Positions 33,048-44,479 of a stretch of DNA of 64,000 bases are shown here, one piece after another. The position numbers were made by a program, and so were the translations under genes. How positions within the stretch are numbered: position 1 is the first letter of the stretch; every line of letters begins with the position of its first letter. The notes beneath the pieces are model-generated. The model was given only the letters and a program-made list of their open reading frames with translations, did not search any database and had not been told where the DNA came from. The stretch comes from Dipteronia dyeriana (taxonomy: Eukaryota > Streptophyta > Magnoliopsida > Sapindales > Sapindaceae), in the NCBI GenBank assembly GCA_032871835.1, contig CM065301.1:33302405-33366404 (forward strand), written 5' to 3'.

Positions 33048-34374
33048 TGATTAACACTGAAAAATGTATATTTACTAAGGGATAATATCATCATTTTACA
33101 CTTCCAACATGATTAATTCCCCAATTTAGATATAATTTCGTTCGCTCACTTAAATAAATATGTTGTGTAGTAATCAATGTACTTTTCTTTGTATTTCAGA
33201 GGTAATTCGATCAATTCAGAATTATGGAGAAGTCAGATAGCAAAACAAACATCGTTTTCAAGTTTAGAACGTCAAAAACCTTAGGAAGGCCACAAAGAGC
33301 ATTTTTGTAATTTTGACTATTCACTGTTCCCAATTGACTTTCACTAATTCTGATGATGTGGCACATTACTATTGGACCAAACTACGAGTGCACCGTACAC
33401 GCGACTGCAGAGAACCACATTCTAGAAATCGGTGCACTGTTCATAGTTGACTTTCTAGAAGATTATTGATCGATGACGTGACACAATTCTATTGGCCAGA
33501 GTTGTGAGTGCACCGTGCACGTGCTGCAGAGAATCATATTCTAGAAGCCGGTGCACTGTTCACTATTGACTTTCACGGATGCGTTTACTGTTCACTGTCA
33601 CTATTAACTGTTCACTATTCATTGATGACGTGGTGAAATCTAGACGCTCCATTCTAAATTCATCTGATGGTCAATTTTCATCCGTATTTTGTATAAATAA
33701 GGGACCTCTCCCCCCTAATTTACACATTTTGAATCCAAATATGATATTATATTTATGAAATTCTCTCTCTTTTGTTCTCAAATTCTCAGTTTAATTAAAA
33801 TAGCTATTTTCTAGTTAAATTATGTCTGGCTAATTTTATATAGTTGGGGCCAAAGGTGATACAGTTGGTATGGAAAATATGATCCAATTTTGGTAAGTTT
33901 ATTATTTTTTTGCTTTCTCCCCTCTGATCTTTGTGGAGTTTTTGACTCACTGTAGACAGACAGATGTTGTCTAGCACAGTGAGTACTTTTACCCATATCC
34001 ATCAGAGAGTGGTTTCTCCCATCTGATCTTTGTGGAATTTTGACTCAATGTAGACAGACGATATTGTCTAGCACAGTGTGTACTTTTACCCACATCTATT
34101 AGAGAGTGGTCAGTGGAGTGGAATACCTTTCCATTAATATGGACTAAATATTAATTATTTGATCATATTCGAATTACCAACAGTGCATCCCTTAGCCCCA
34201 GTTTTAATTTTAATAGATTTACATTTTTATAACAGGCTTAATAATTAATCTAGATAATTAATTCTACAAGGACAAGTAAAAAACCTCCATGTGATTCGAC
34301 CCGGTCTTACCGGCTAATTTATTGCTATGACACTCTTATACTTGGGAGTATGAACATTTCTTTAGGACGTGTCA
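33048..34374 (+). repeat. E0 3' LTR
   Basis: It pairs with 27681-28973. It keeps a canonical tataaata box (33692-33699). Seven bases before its end it has a 21-bp insertion (34350-34370) between gggagt and gtca that the 5' LTR lacks. Confidence 0.88.
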
Positions 34375-34379
34375 ATGCC

Positions 34380-34829
34380 TGATGCAGAAAATTGAGAAAT
34401 TATTCCATTATCAATAAGATATTACTGAAACTCACCATATAGATATTCTCCACCACGATCGGACCTCAAGATTTTTATGTGTTTCTCAAGCTGATTTTCT
34501 ACTTCAACTTTAAGTACTTTGAACATGTCAAAAGCATCCGACTTATGTCTCATGAGATACATATAGCCAAATCGTGAGTGATCATCAGTGAAAGTGATAA
34601 AGTACTCATATCCACCTCTAGCTTTAATGCTCATAGGTCCACACACATCGGTGTGTATCAATCCTATACATTCGATGGCTCTTGCGCCTTTGATCGTAAA
34701 CGACCTTTTGGTCATTTTACCTTCCAAACAAGATTCACAAGTTGGTAGATCATCAACCTTTAAGTCACTTAGGGGTCCGTCACTTACCAATCTTTTAATC
34801 CTATTAAGGTTAATATGACCTAAGCGCAA
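34380..34829 (-). pseudogene. E1 integrase N-terminal and core part, cut by E0
   Basis: The minus strand reads MRLGHINLNRIKRL (the HxxxH end of the zinc-binding region), CESCLEGKMTKRSF, then the core: HTDVCGPM with the first catalytic Asp, FITFTDDHSRFGYMYLM, and KILRSDRGGEYL with the second. A stop follows after EYLYGEFQ; the next codons still read the end of the IxSQ.SA.G block. E0 then interrupts at the glycine-threonine of GTPQQNG, which resumes at 27680. Confidence 0.9.
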
Positions 34830-34889
34830 ATGCCATTGGTAGGTTTCATCTTTTGATAATTTTACTCTTTTATGATTAGGTTCCGTTGA

Positions 34890-35279
34890 TTACATGTCTA
34901 ACAAGTGAGAGATATTTCCATGCAAATAGAATAAACCGCTTTCCAATGTACCTTTGCAAATAATTTTTTCATTCTTACTAATAATAAAAGCTTTATTTAA
35001 AGTAACCGAATGACCAAATTTATAAAAACAGGAAACTGAAATTAAATTCCTCTTGAATTGAGATAAATAATAAACGTCTATTAAAACTAAATGCCTATAA
35101 GAATCTAAACTAGTTCTAATATCTCCCACTAAACTAACAGACACCAACGCTCCATTGCCTAAACGCAAGTTGAATTCGTTCTCATTTAGCCTTCTCCTTT
35201 CCTTGAATCCCTGTAAGGAAAAACAAACATGATTAGTGGTTCTGGAGTCTATGATCCAAGAATCCTTAGAATCCGTCAA
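34890..35279 (-). pseudogene. E1 protease and pre-integrase region
   Basis: The minus frame begins DSWIIDSRTTNHVC, the copia protease active-site box where DSGAT/CNH is normal; the Gly is replaced by Arg, which should inactivate it. ISVSCFYKFGHSVTL and GLFYLH (pre-integrase) follow. A stop separates this from the integrase piece. Confidence 0.85.
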
Positions 35280-35309
35280 AAAACATGTTTCAAGATAATT
35301 AATATTACC

Positions 35310-36108
35310 TTATTCCTTTTTGTCTTGAGACTTTGGGCAAATTCTTTTCCAATGTCCCTTTCCACCACAAAGGAAACACTTCCCTTTGATCTTGGTTACT
35401 TTCTTTGTCTCCTTATTTGTATGTCCTAGTTTCTTTTTCTTCTGTTGTTTATTGACATTCTTACCGGTCTTAACAGTAGCAACTTTACCTACGGTATGAA
35501 TCTCTTGACCCTTGCCTTTCACAAGGATTTTTTTCGCGCTTTGAACATCTTGCATCAGGCCTTGCAAGGTGTATTCCTTATTATTCAAGGTTTAGTCCAA
35601 CTTAAATTGATCAAAGGGATCCTACAGTGAGTTGACAATCATGTCAATTTTGGTCTCACCATCTATTTCAGCACCATTCAGTTTAGCAATATTGAGATGT
35701 GCTATGACTTTCATCATGTGATCTTTCACAGCCTATCCAGGTTTCATCCTAAAATTCATAAAACCAGTCACTGCCTCTCTCTTAGTCATCCTAGACCTCA
35801 TAGCAAACATCTCTTCTAGAGACATCATTATATCGACAGCAGTCTCCATTCCTTCATGTTGCCATTGTAACACGTTGAAGATGGTGGCCATAATGTAACA
35901 TTTAGCCATCTCATTAGAAGACTCCCATTGATGTACTCATCTCTTTGCTCCTGAGTAGATTCACTAGTAGGAGTAGGTGGTTTAGTAGTGCACAAAACAA
36001 ACTTATGCTTTTCGGATTGCAATAAAAGCCCAATTTTTTTTTCCATGTGACATAATTATCACCAGTTAAAGTATTGTCTTTAAGGATGTTGATTAGGGAT
36101 GGGGTCAT
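35310..36108 (-). pseudogene. E1 Gag with CCHC knuckle
   Basis: The N-terminal text is split over two frames: NILKDNTLTGDNYVTWKKKL (36108 onward), then GLLLQSEKHKFVLCT...STQEQRDEYING in the next, the usual start of copia Gag (LKDNKLTGxNYxDWK). Several breaks occur at 35590-35830. The C-terminal part (35588-35310) has a basic linker and one zinc knuckle, CFLCGGKGHWKRIC. Gag would package element RNA. Confidence 0.85.
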
Positions 36109-36109
36109 G

Positions 36110-37448
36110 ATTTAATAACAAAAATTATATAAGTAAATAATCATAATAAATAACTTTCGAATATTTATCTTGAATTAAATAAAATAATTCAATCGTAAAA
36201 TTCAACGGTGATCCAACACCCATAAATGTCACGCCTTCTTTGGGAGTTCTCGACATTTACTAGTTGGACTAGGTCCCACCTAATTGTTAACATAACAACT
36301 AACGTTTTCAATTTTAGCCTTGTGATTTTATTAACATGAACTCTTGGGAGGATATTAATAAAACCACATCGAGTGTGTTACCAAGTTATCGACCTTCAAT
36401 ATTATCCCTCACGAATATCCCTCCTTTGGGAGTAGATATCGTTTAGGCTAATTGTCTAGTCTATCCTTGTAAGGAAGTATCTTGCTAAATTCCATTCATG
36501 AATACCTCTTGGGAGGTTATTTACAAAACATAAAGCTCAACTAAACTTGGAGGCCGTAGGTGTTCCAAAACACCTTCTCCCACTCAATTGTTTAAGGCGT
36601 GTGATCAAATTCCAAAGAATGATTTACCAAGTTATTTAGAGGCCAATTTAGATACCTAAATCATTCTATGCATGTTCATACCAAAAGAGATACATGAGTG
36701 GCACTTCTATTCTATATGACATGTTATCAAACAATGACAAACATTGCAATATTTACAAAATATAAATAGCTACAGTTTTGGTACATCCTAGAAAAACAAG
36801 TAAATTACGTATATCTTGGAATACAAGAACTCCTTTCTAGGCGAACAATTCTTCAAGCGACATTCGTCATTCGGACTCCCTCGGCTACCTCCCATGGGCG
36901 TGCGCACCCTTCGCACTTACCCATGGGCGTGCACATGCCACAAACCCATAAAGGGCTGCCATGTGCATCCCATGGCTACCAAAGGGCTGCCGTACGCAGC
37001 CCATACCGCAACAAACGTGGCTGCGTGCTCTTCTCACGCACGTTAGCTGTTTCGGCTCGCACTGTCCCAAACTTGTTCCGGTTGCTCCTAATTCTTCAAA
37101 CCTTCTAGTCTTCGAAACTTGAATGTATTACAGAAGAATTTAAATAATAAAATACTGCAGTTTTTTTTTATTACAACAACAACAAAAAATATAGCAACTA
37201 TTAAGAAGGAAATTATGGTGATGATAGACCACCCATCTTGTTACAATCCCAAAACAAAATACATCGAAATTCTAGGACCAAAATTGAGCAATAACAAACC
37301 ACATATAAAACATATATATATGTATACATTCCAATGTAAATATATATGTGAATACCTAGAGTGTCATCTCTTTCTAAAACATGTATATATACAATAAAAA
37401 GAAAAAGATTCATGAACACATACATCAATTAATTAAGGGTACAACCAG
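36110..37448 (-). other. E1 leader between Gag and PBS
   Basis: Noncoding. It includes repeated 'cc(t)tttgggag' phrases (36230-36560) and a short GC-rich stretch with repeated ccatgggcgtgc and aagggctgcc words (36890-37030). Overlapping ORFs on both strands there (36816-37108) mirror each other and are not genes. Confidence 0.6.
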
Positions 37449-37460
37449 GCTCTGATACCA
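37449..37460 (-). other. E1 primer binding site (tRNA-iMet type)
   Basis: The minus strand reads TGGTATCAGAGC exactly, two bases from the 5' LTR end. Confidence 0.9.
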
Positions 37461-37462
37461 AT

Positions 37463-38032
37463 TGTAGGAAAAATAAAACCATGCGCAGTGGAAGCGTGAG
37501 AAAATTTAAGAAAATTAGGGTTTGCGTATAAATAAAAAAATTTCCCTTGTACATAATGAGAACCTTAACCCTAGATTAATTGATGTATATAAAAAGTTCC
37601 GTACCTTTTTCTCGTGACGATTGAACAAGCGCCGAATTGATTCCGTAAGATCTTCCAATCCAATCACGAACATGAATCACCTAGGAGTGTGAATTATCAA
37701 TTGTGAATTAAGAGAAAAATCAAGAACGTCCAGCCACTTGTGAATTATCAATCAATTTGATTGAAACTCGCGTGAACCTTGATTCGATGTTGTACACAAA
37801 ACCCTTTTGATGTAAAAGATACTAGTGTACTATCGAAAAAAAAAACGTTCCCCTTTTTCTCTTCTCGACCGAATTCACACTATCTCTATGAGTTGGTCGA
37901 ATTTTGTCCAGAGTAAAAACCAAAATTTTTCACCCTCAAAATTTTCTCTTGCTTGGCCGAAATCTCTCTTTAGAAAGTCCCAAGCTTGGCAGAAATTAAT
38001 TCTAGCAAATAATTGTATGTTGGCAATTTCAA

Positions 38033-38091
<59 letters not shown>

Positions 38092-39852
38092 ATGATTAAT
38101 CCTCTCATAAGAAGGATTTACTTGGTTGGCAAGAATCCTTTCCTTAGATGGACTTATTTGGTAGTTAAGAATCCTTATCTAAAAGGAATTCTATCCTTCT
38201 CTTATAAATACATAGCTGGCCGAAATTCGTAGGATATGTATTAGGAAACTTAATTATTTTCCTAAGAAGGATTTACTTGGTTGTTGAAGAATTACTTGGT
38301 GGTTAAGAATCCTTATCAAAAAAGAATTCTATACTACACCAAGACTCCTAATCCGACTCAATAGTGTGTTTGTAACCATATTAAAGACTTCCTAATTGAT
38401 TAGAGAAATAACTCATTTTATTTATCTACTTATCAAATATAGTCTTTAATATTAATTATACTACCAACAATAGTATAATACTAGGAGACCATCTCCAAAT
38501 AGAAAACGATTTTGACTTTTAATTAAATAATTAATTAATCAAACAAATAAATTAATTAATTTCCATTTAATTAATAATAAAATAATATAATATAATTAAG
38601 CTATTCTAAATAGCCTTGCAACCCATACTATATATATGGGTCATATATTATTTTTCTTATTTTATTAAGTCCATTGGACCTTAATAAAAAAGTCCACATG
38701 TGAACTAGACATATTCTTACAAAAAGAAACAAGTTCACATGCCTTAATACAATTCTAGATGGACCCTTAAATTGGTCCGGTAGAATATATCAAGTGATCC
38801 ATGCAAGTTCGTGTGGATTGGGGATCTTGACGGGCTATCTAAATTTAAGCTCCAATAGACACAACCCAATCACAATCAACAAATGATTCACTTAGGTCCG
38901 ATCTATTTAATTTTAGTTCATTCCACTAAAGAACTAAAATTGAACTCTTAAATAAAGATAGAATAAGTTGATGTTACACATTCATACCCTAGAAAACCTT
39001 ATTGGAGAAAGTGTATCCTCATGAAGAATACCATTAATCGCCAAGAGCTCGTAGACCGCCTATAGCTATCCAAGTTACCATATTTACTCATATGGCCACA
39101 TTTTAAACTTGGATATTTTGACTTGTCCAGAAGCCATGTTTCAATAGTCACTATTGAAAACTTAACATTAAGATTTAATATTCAAAACCTCAAAACATCC
39201 ATATGATGGTATTTTACTCTCATTCAATAAATTGAGCCACGATGTCCACATCTATAAATAAAGTCCTCTATTGTTTAACAAATGAATACCGCCAAACTAT
39301 CGAGGATAGACTATGCTATATAATCGTACTCATTGATAGCTCAAATGATAACAGTTGCAACCATAAGTCTATCATTTATCTCAGGATTGAGATCGACTCT
39401 ACGATTGTCTTCAAATGAAAACTTTTATCCATTGACGGTTCTAGATAAAGTATTTCATTTTGATCCTATTCAATGCACCTAGTTAACTAGATTCTTTTGC
39501 CCAAAGAAACCAAACTTTGATGATTTTAGACTCATCATAACACATTTGATCCCACTCAAATGCTAGAAAAAGAATTTACAACTTTAACAAGATAAAGGTG
39601 CCCAACCTTTATCTTAAGTTGTGAATATTATTCAAGACTAACTAAAGAATTGTGTCTAACTTATACATGTCTAGATGTATGAACAATTCTTCTTTTCTCG
39701 TAGTCTTTTGACCTTATGATTATTTACTTTTGACAATTAGAATAATTAAACTTTAAATGCTATAAGATTTGTTAAACTATAAATCACTTTATTAATATGT
39801 AAAGATTGCCAAATACATTATTATACTCTTGCTATCGAGCATAATCCTAACA
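37463..39852 (-). repeat. E1 5' LTR (family A)
   Basis: tgtaggaaaaataaaacc...gcataatcctaaca, 2390 bp, partner of 23064-25495. It lacks about 70 bases around 37690 that the 3' LTR has. It holds a (CA)n(TA)n microsatellite at 38034-38088. Confidence 0.9.
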
Positions 39853-39857
39853 CTACT

Positions 39858-40777
39858 GTCCAAGAGGCGCTGGTGAGGGCGCTTGTGGACTGGCGCAGCC
39901 GCAACAACACAACATCCCGAGATTAGAGCGACCCAAAACTTGACTAAACGACATCGAAACCTTTCATAAAGTTACCTTTGGAAAGGTATGGAAGTCTACG
40001 TTCTACGCCAATTCACAAAACATGATTTGGATATCTATAGAAATAGTTATGGTCATTTGAGTGACCAAAGTTCAGAAACTGACAACAACAGAGTTGCCCC
40101 ATTTTTGTGGTCACTTTGGAGATGTCAAAACCAATCCAAACGGTCATGAAATATTATGAATAGTATACCGCTAGAAAGGTATAGGTGTCTAGTTTGTATA
40201 GAAGTTTCCAAAACTCATTTTGAAGCATTGTATAAAATGATATGGTCACAAGATCATGCAAATGTCAGTTTTGAAAAACATTTAAATCATCGAAATCCAC
40301 TCTTTCGAAACTAGACACATTACTATAATTAACCAAACCAAGAGAAGAATGAGACCTTCTCAAATGGCCGCTCAACACGTTACGACAAGCACACCATTGT
40401 GCAAGCGTGGACACAACACAAGCACACCATATAAAACTACACTTAAATCTAGAAATGAACTGCAAGTATCATTGTGAAGGAATATGGACATGAGTAACAA
40501 GGAATAAATGCATGTCAATACAAATTCATGTAAGTGTGTGTGTGCAATATGTAAATGATGCACACATATAAGCAATAAAGAACACAAATGCAAGGTGAAC
40601 AAAACATGCATGAAGTGTGTGTGTGCAACTAAATCTCTTTAAAGAGTTAAGCAAGTGATATACCTTAGAAGCTTGAGCTTGGTTGCGAACAAAGCCAACC
40701 TAAACTACCCTTACATTTTAATCCCCAAATGTGGTTTGTCAATTGAAATAAGCCAATCAAAACCTAAGGAACTTACA
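39858..40777 (-). repeat. E2 5' LTR, part 2
   Basis: Continues the LTR begun at 21869 after the E1 insertion and ends ...aacttaca like the E2 3' LTR. The ORFs at 40265-40611 repeat those of 18153-18523 because they are LTR text. Confidence 0.85.
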
Positions 40778-40782
40778 AACTT

Positions 40783-41860
40783 GTTGTTCTCATCATTCTT
40801 CTTGACATTTTCACTAGTTAGTTGAAGGATCTTGTCATTTAAGCTTGTTTCATCATGATTTGTAGAGAATTCACTATCTTCATTACTTGAAGAGTATTCA
40901 CTTTCCTCACTACTTAAGGAGTCATCACTACTATCCTCAAATCCTCTTTCATATATGGCCACATGAGTAACGCAATTGCTAGAATATTCATGAAAATCCG
41001 AGGACTCCTCTTTCTCTTCTACATCACTCGCACTCACATCACTCCAAGTAGCCGCCATTGCTAAGCCTTTCTTAGACTCTTTCTTCTCATTAGCACTCTT
41101 GGTAGAAATAAATCCAATCCCTTTGCATTACATTGAATTAGCTTCTTCTTAGATTCATCCTTGTAATCTACCACTTCTTTTGGAGTGATCTTTTTATCAA
41201 CTTCCTCTCTCTTAGAACATATGTTCTTTGGAAATTTCTTGAAAGCTATCACCATACTAACCATGTCATCTTCACTCTTCTCATTAGTCACTTTGAGTGT
41301 TATTCCCTTATCCTCAAACCTTGGCTTGAACCCAAGTTTGACTTTGATTGGTGATATTCAAACGTCTAGTTTGAAAGTCTACTAACTTCTCATCCTCATC
41401 CATAACAAGACTTTCAAATTGAGAGTTAAGCATTTGTACTATTGACCTTCGAACTGCCAACGTACCCTCATTGATAGTTTACAAAGTAACCCATGTCTCC
41501 TTTGTCGATTCGAGGTTTTAGATGTAGATAAATTGAGTACCATTTACACCACCAAATATTTCATTCATTGCCCTATGTTGCCACTTAGCATTATCAAATT
41601 CAATAGCCGTCCATTCTGCTCTAGGCTTCAAAATCATAGTTCTATCTTCTCACCTTTTGGTAGGTATCTCATAACCTTTCTCAATACTTATCCATGTCTT
41701 TTCATTGATGGATCTAATGTAGGCTCTCATCCTAATTTTCCAAAAGGAGTAGTTAACACTATTCAAGAGTGAAGGTCTAGTATTAGACGCACCTTCCAAC
41801 ATAGAATCACCCATAACACAAAAACAACAAACACTATAATATGGACCTATCTAATTACTT
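40783..41860 (-). pseudogene. E3 Gag (SIRE-like copia), broken
   Basis: On the minus strand the N-terminal part (41800-41300) survives only as short pieces with stops (NLIMLSGNIGQ, TSKTSNRQRRHG). 41291-41061 reads MVSMVIAFKKFPKN...SKKKLIQC and then loses frame inside the zinc knuckle (KGIGFIST in the next frame; the His of the knuckle appears changed). 41058-40783 is an acidic Ser/Glu/Asp stretch with coiled-coil text. E2 then interrupts, and the coil resumes at 16516. Same layout as the E2 Gag. Confidence 0.7.
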
Positions 41861-41871
41861 TTAGACACCCC

Positions 41872-41882
41872 CTCTGATACCA
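41872..41882 (-). other. E3 primer binding site (tRNA-iMet type)
   Basis: The minus strand reads TGGTATCAGAG, two bases from the LTR end at 41885. Confidence 0.85.
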
Positions 41883-41884
41883 AT

Positions 41885-44444
41885 TGTAAATTCCCTTAAC
41901 CAATATAGTGTAAAATACCTAAAGAGGGGTGAATAGGTATATGCTCAAATTTTAATCTTCTTTAAAATCACAAGCAATCTTATACAACACTTAGTATAAT
42001 TTCCAAAATGATATATGACAAAGCAAATGTTCAAGCAACATAAATCAACTAAGTGAAGAAATTAAAGATGCTAAAAATCAACACAAGATATTTACGTGGT
42101 TAAACCTCCTAAGAGGAAACATCCACGGGTTGATACCACAACCACCGGCAAAAGCAAATCCACTATTTCAAATAAGAGTTACACACTCAAGCACGGGTAG
42201 GTGTGCCACCTACTGCACGAGTGTTACGCTATTCAATGCACAGCTGGTGAGCAACAGGCTACTGTTTAGGTGTTGCGCTACCTGATGAGCGGGTGGTGTG
42301 CAACCGATCGATGTGCGGGTGCTACGTTGGTCTTGCATACCCGCGCATATTGACTTGCGCTAGACAACTAGATTAAAATTTGCCGTTTAATCTTGTAAAA
42401 ATCTAGGTGCATTAAAAACTATAGAAAGTTATAAAATAGTGAGTGAGAGAGAGATATATGACATCAACACTGTAAAAGCAAATCAGCTATTTCAAATAAG
42501 AGTTACACACTCAAGCAATCAACACATGCTCTCCAAGCTATCACTCTTACTCTACCCTTGAACCTAGTGATCTACTATGCCGACTTCCTATCCAATACCT
42601 CCTCTCTCTAGAAAGATTCCTTCCTCACCTATCTAGATCCTTCTGACCCAAGGCAAGACTTCTTGCTCAACTGTCCAAGTCCTCCTGACTCTAGTTGAGA
42701 CTCCTTGCTTAGTTATCTGGATCTCCCCGATCCTAACTAAGACTTCCTTGCTTGACTATCCGGATCACCTCGATCCTAGCCAAGTCTTCATACTCAAGTC
42801 AAAGCTTCACTCACTTCAACAAGAGACTTCAACCTTTTACAAGGCAATGATCTAAGTGGATGCAAATGATGCAAACATAAGCATATAGAGTAAGTAGATC
42901 CAACACACTCTATGAACATGCAACAAGATAACTAGATCATGCTTTCAAAGATCGATCACAAATATATCTAGAAAACCTAAGCATGTTTTAAACTAAGAAG
43001 TAGTAAAGAAAAATAGAGACACCAATTGTAAATGACCTAGTTCTTAGAAAATGAAATCAAGTTTAGCAATGAACAATTAAGCACAAGAACAAAAGATTTC
43101 TAGAGTCAATTTCATGATTATCAAGTTTAACACAAATCATTCAATTTAAACCAAATATAGTAAAAATTGAAAATCAGTAGAACAAACCATAACATGTAAT
43201 GAAAATCATCCTAGTCATGCTTCTTAATCATATCATGTCCATCAATAAGAAGATCAAAGAAGAAAACTAAGAAGAAGATGATTTTACCAAACAAGGATGA
43301 AATATCGAACTGAAAATCTGAACACTGTGAATAATCAAGACATCCTTTGGTTCTAGAAATGCTTGGAGTTTGTAGAAATTTCTAGACACTCGAAATCTAT
43401 TTTTAAATCAAGTGATTCAGAGTAGAAATGAAGAAGTTATCACAAAAACAAAAATCAAAATGTTGAGAGAAAAAATCTGCACTTATTCTTCAAATTCGAT
43501 TTTCTCAACTTGTAATGAATGAGAGGAAAGGAGAGGTTTTAAATAGAAAAGAGCCAAAAGACCAAAAAGAACCCATGCTTTAGTGACTCCCCGAGATGGC
43601 ATGTGGGCATCTTGGGACAGAGCAGCTTTGGGGCCGAGATGGCCATGTGCATCTCGGGAAGGTGCTCAATGATGGCTTAAGCCATCGCACCTCTTCCCTT
43701 GCGCTCCTCTCACATTCTTCGTCCGTTCTTTGGCATTCGAACTTAGAATTCGAATCCATTTAAAGATTATGAACTGGAACTCCCTCATGATCATGTACAT
43801 ATAAGATACTCAACCCAAAATATAGGAATTCAACTTGGTATATGAAGACGAAGACAATGTATGCAACATGAGTTAAAAGTGTAGTATCTTTTGACTTAGA
43901 ACTCGAAATCACTAGTATGAGTAATCGAAATGACCGAAACTCATTCATGAAAAATATAAGGTTAAAATCAAGTTCAATATCCATTTTATATAAACATATA
44001 AACAAACAAACACATTTCACACAATAATACAAAATACATAGAGATAGTCTCCAGTCATGCATTTTCAAAAACATGTTATTTTCATACCAATGCATGAGCA
44101 TTCAACTTCAAGTGTGTGAATGTGTTATACCAAGTGATGCACAATGATGTAGGGAAACAAATGTATGATATATATGTGTATGTGCCTACGCCTTGTAAGA
44201 GGAGGAATAATCTTGATACCTTGGCATCCAAGTAAGTATATATCCTCTTAAAGATGAACTTTGCATGCGAAATCGCTTTCCATCTTTGAAGCCCTATCTA
44301 ATCATGAACCACCTAAGAAACTAAGCAATACAAACCAAGAGTGTTTTGTTATGGAATCAAGCCAACACAAATCTAAAACCTAATAACCCTCAGCTCTACC
44401 TTCCCAGGTAAAAATGGTATGCATATGTGGTATGGAAAATTACA
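41885..44444 (-). repeat. E3 5' LTR, carrying a copied-in segment
   Basis: It begins tgtaaattccc and plausibly ends ...ggaaaattaca at 44444, about 2.56 kb. The stretch 42191-43130 is almost identical to 13209-14150, and its left junction duplicates the words ctatttcaaataagagttac.cactcaagc (42160-42191 and 42488-42517). The right end is an estimate by analogy with E2 (TGTAA...). Confidence 0.65.
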
Positions 44445-44479
44445 AGCAAATGTGATCGTCATGCCTATGTCCATATAAG

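Larger units (their letters stand above)
27681..34374 (+). mobile_element. E0: pol-less gypsy-derived LTR element carrying a LOG-like gene
   Basis: LTRs are 27681-28973 (1293 bp) and 33048-34374 (1327 bp), TG...CA; target duplication gtgcc/atgcc (27676-27680, 34375-34379), one mismatch. A tRNA-Asp-type PBS lies at 28980-28997 and a G-rich PPT at 33035-33047. The internal region (4.1 kb) has half a Ty3/gypsy Gag of the Athila/Tat kind, a decayed Cys/His-rich ORF, an intact LOG-like ORF, and a long untranslated 3' part. No protease, RT, RNase H or integrase was found, so it is non-autonomous. LTR divergence over the first ~190 bases is about 10% by manual count, mostly transitions, so the insertion is old. 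Confidence 0.9.
23064..39852 (-). mobile_element. E1: Ty1-copia element with family-A LTRs, interrupted by E0
   Basis: It is flanked by a perfect 5-bp duplication ctact (23059-23063, 39853-39857), and removing it restores the E2 LTR. On the minus strand the order is 5' LTR (37463-39852), PBS (37449-37460), leader, Gag with knuckle, protease, integrase, RT, RNase H, PPT, 3' LTR (23064-25495). The order protease-integrase-RT-RNase H is that of Ty1-copia. Total length is 16.8 kb, of which 6.7 kb is E0. Frames are broken at many places. Confidence 0.92.
16517..40777 (-). mobile_element. E2: SIRE-like Ty1-copia element lacking pol, interrupted by E1
   Basis: LTRs are 16517-18672 and 21869-23063 + 39858-40777. 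The element is flanked by aactt and has a minus-strand PBS (21854-21866) and PPT (18673-18686). The internal region is only about 3.2 kb and codes for Gag remnants; no protease, integrase or RT motif was seen. It is therefore a non-autonomous or deleted derivative that would have depended on proteins of a relative. Confidence 0.8.

Noticed and set aside
36816..37108. Overlapping Cys/His-rich ORFs on both strands
   Set aside because: The stretch consists of repeated short words in the E1 leader, so mirrored ORFs arise by chance; no zinc-finger pattern holds.
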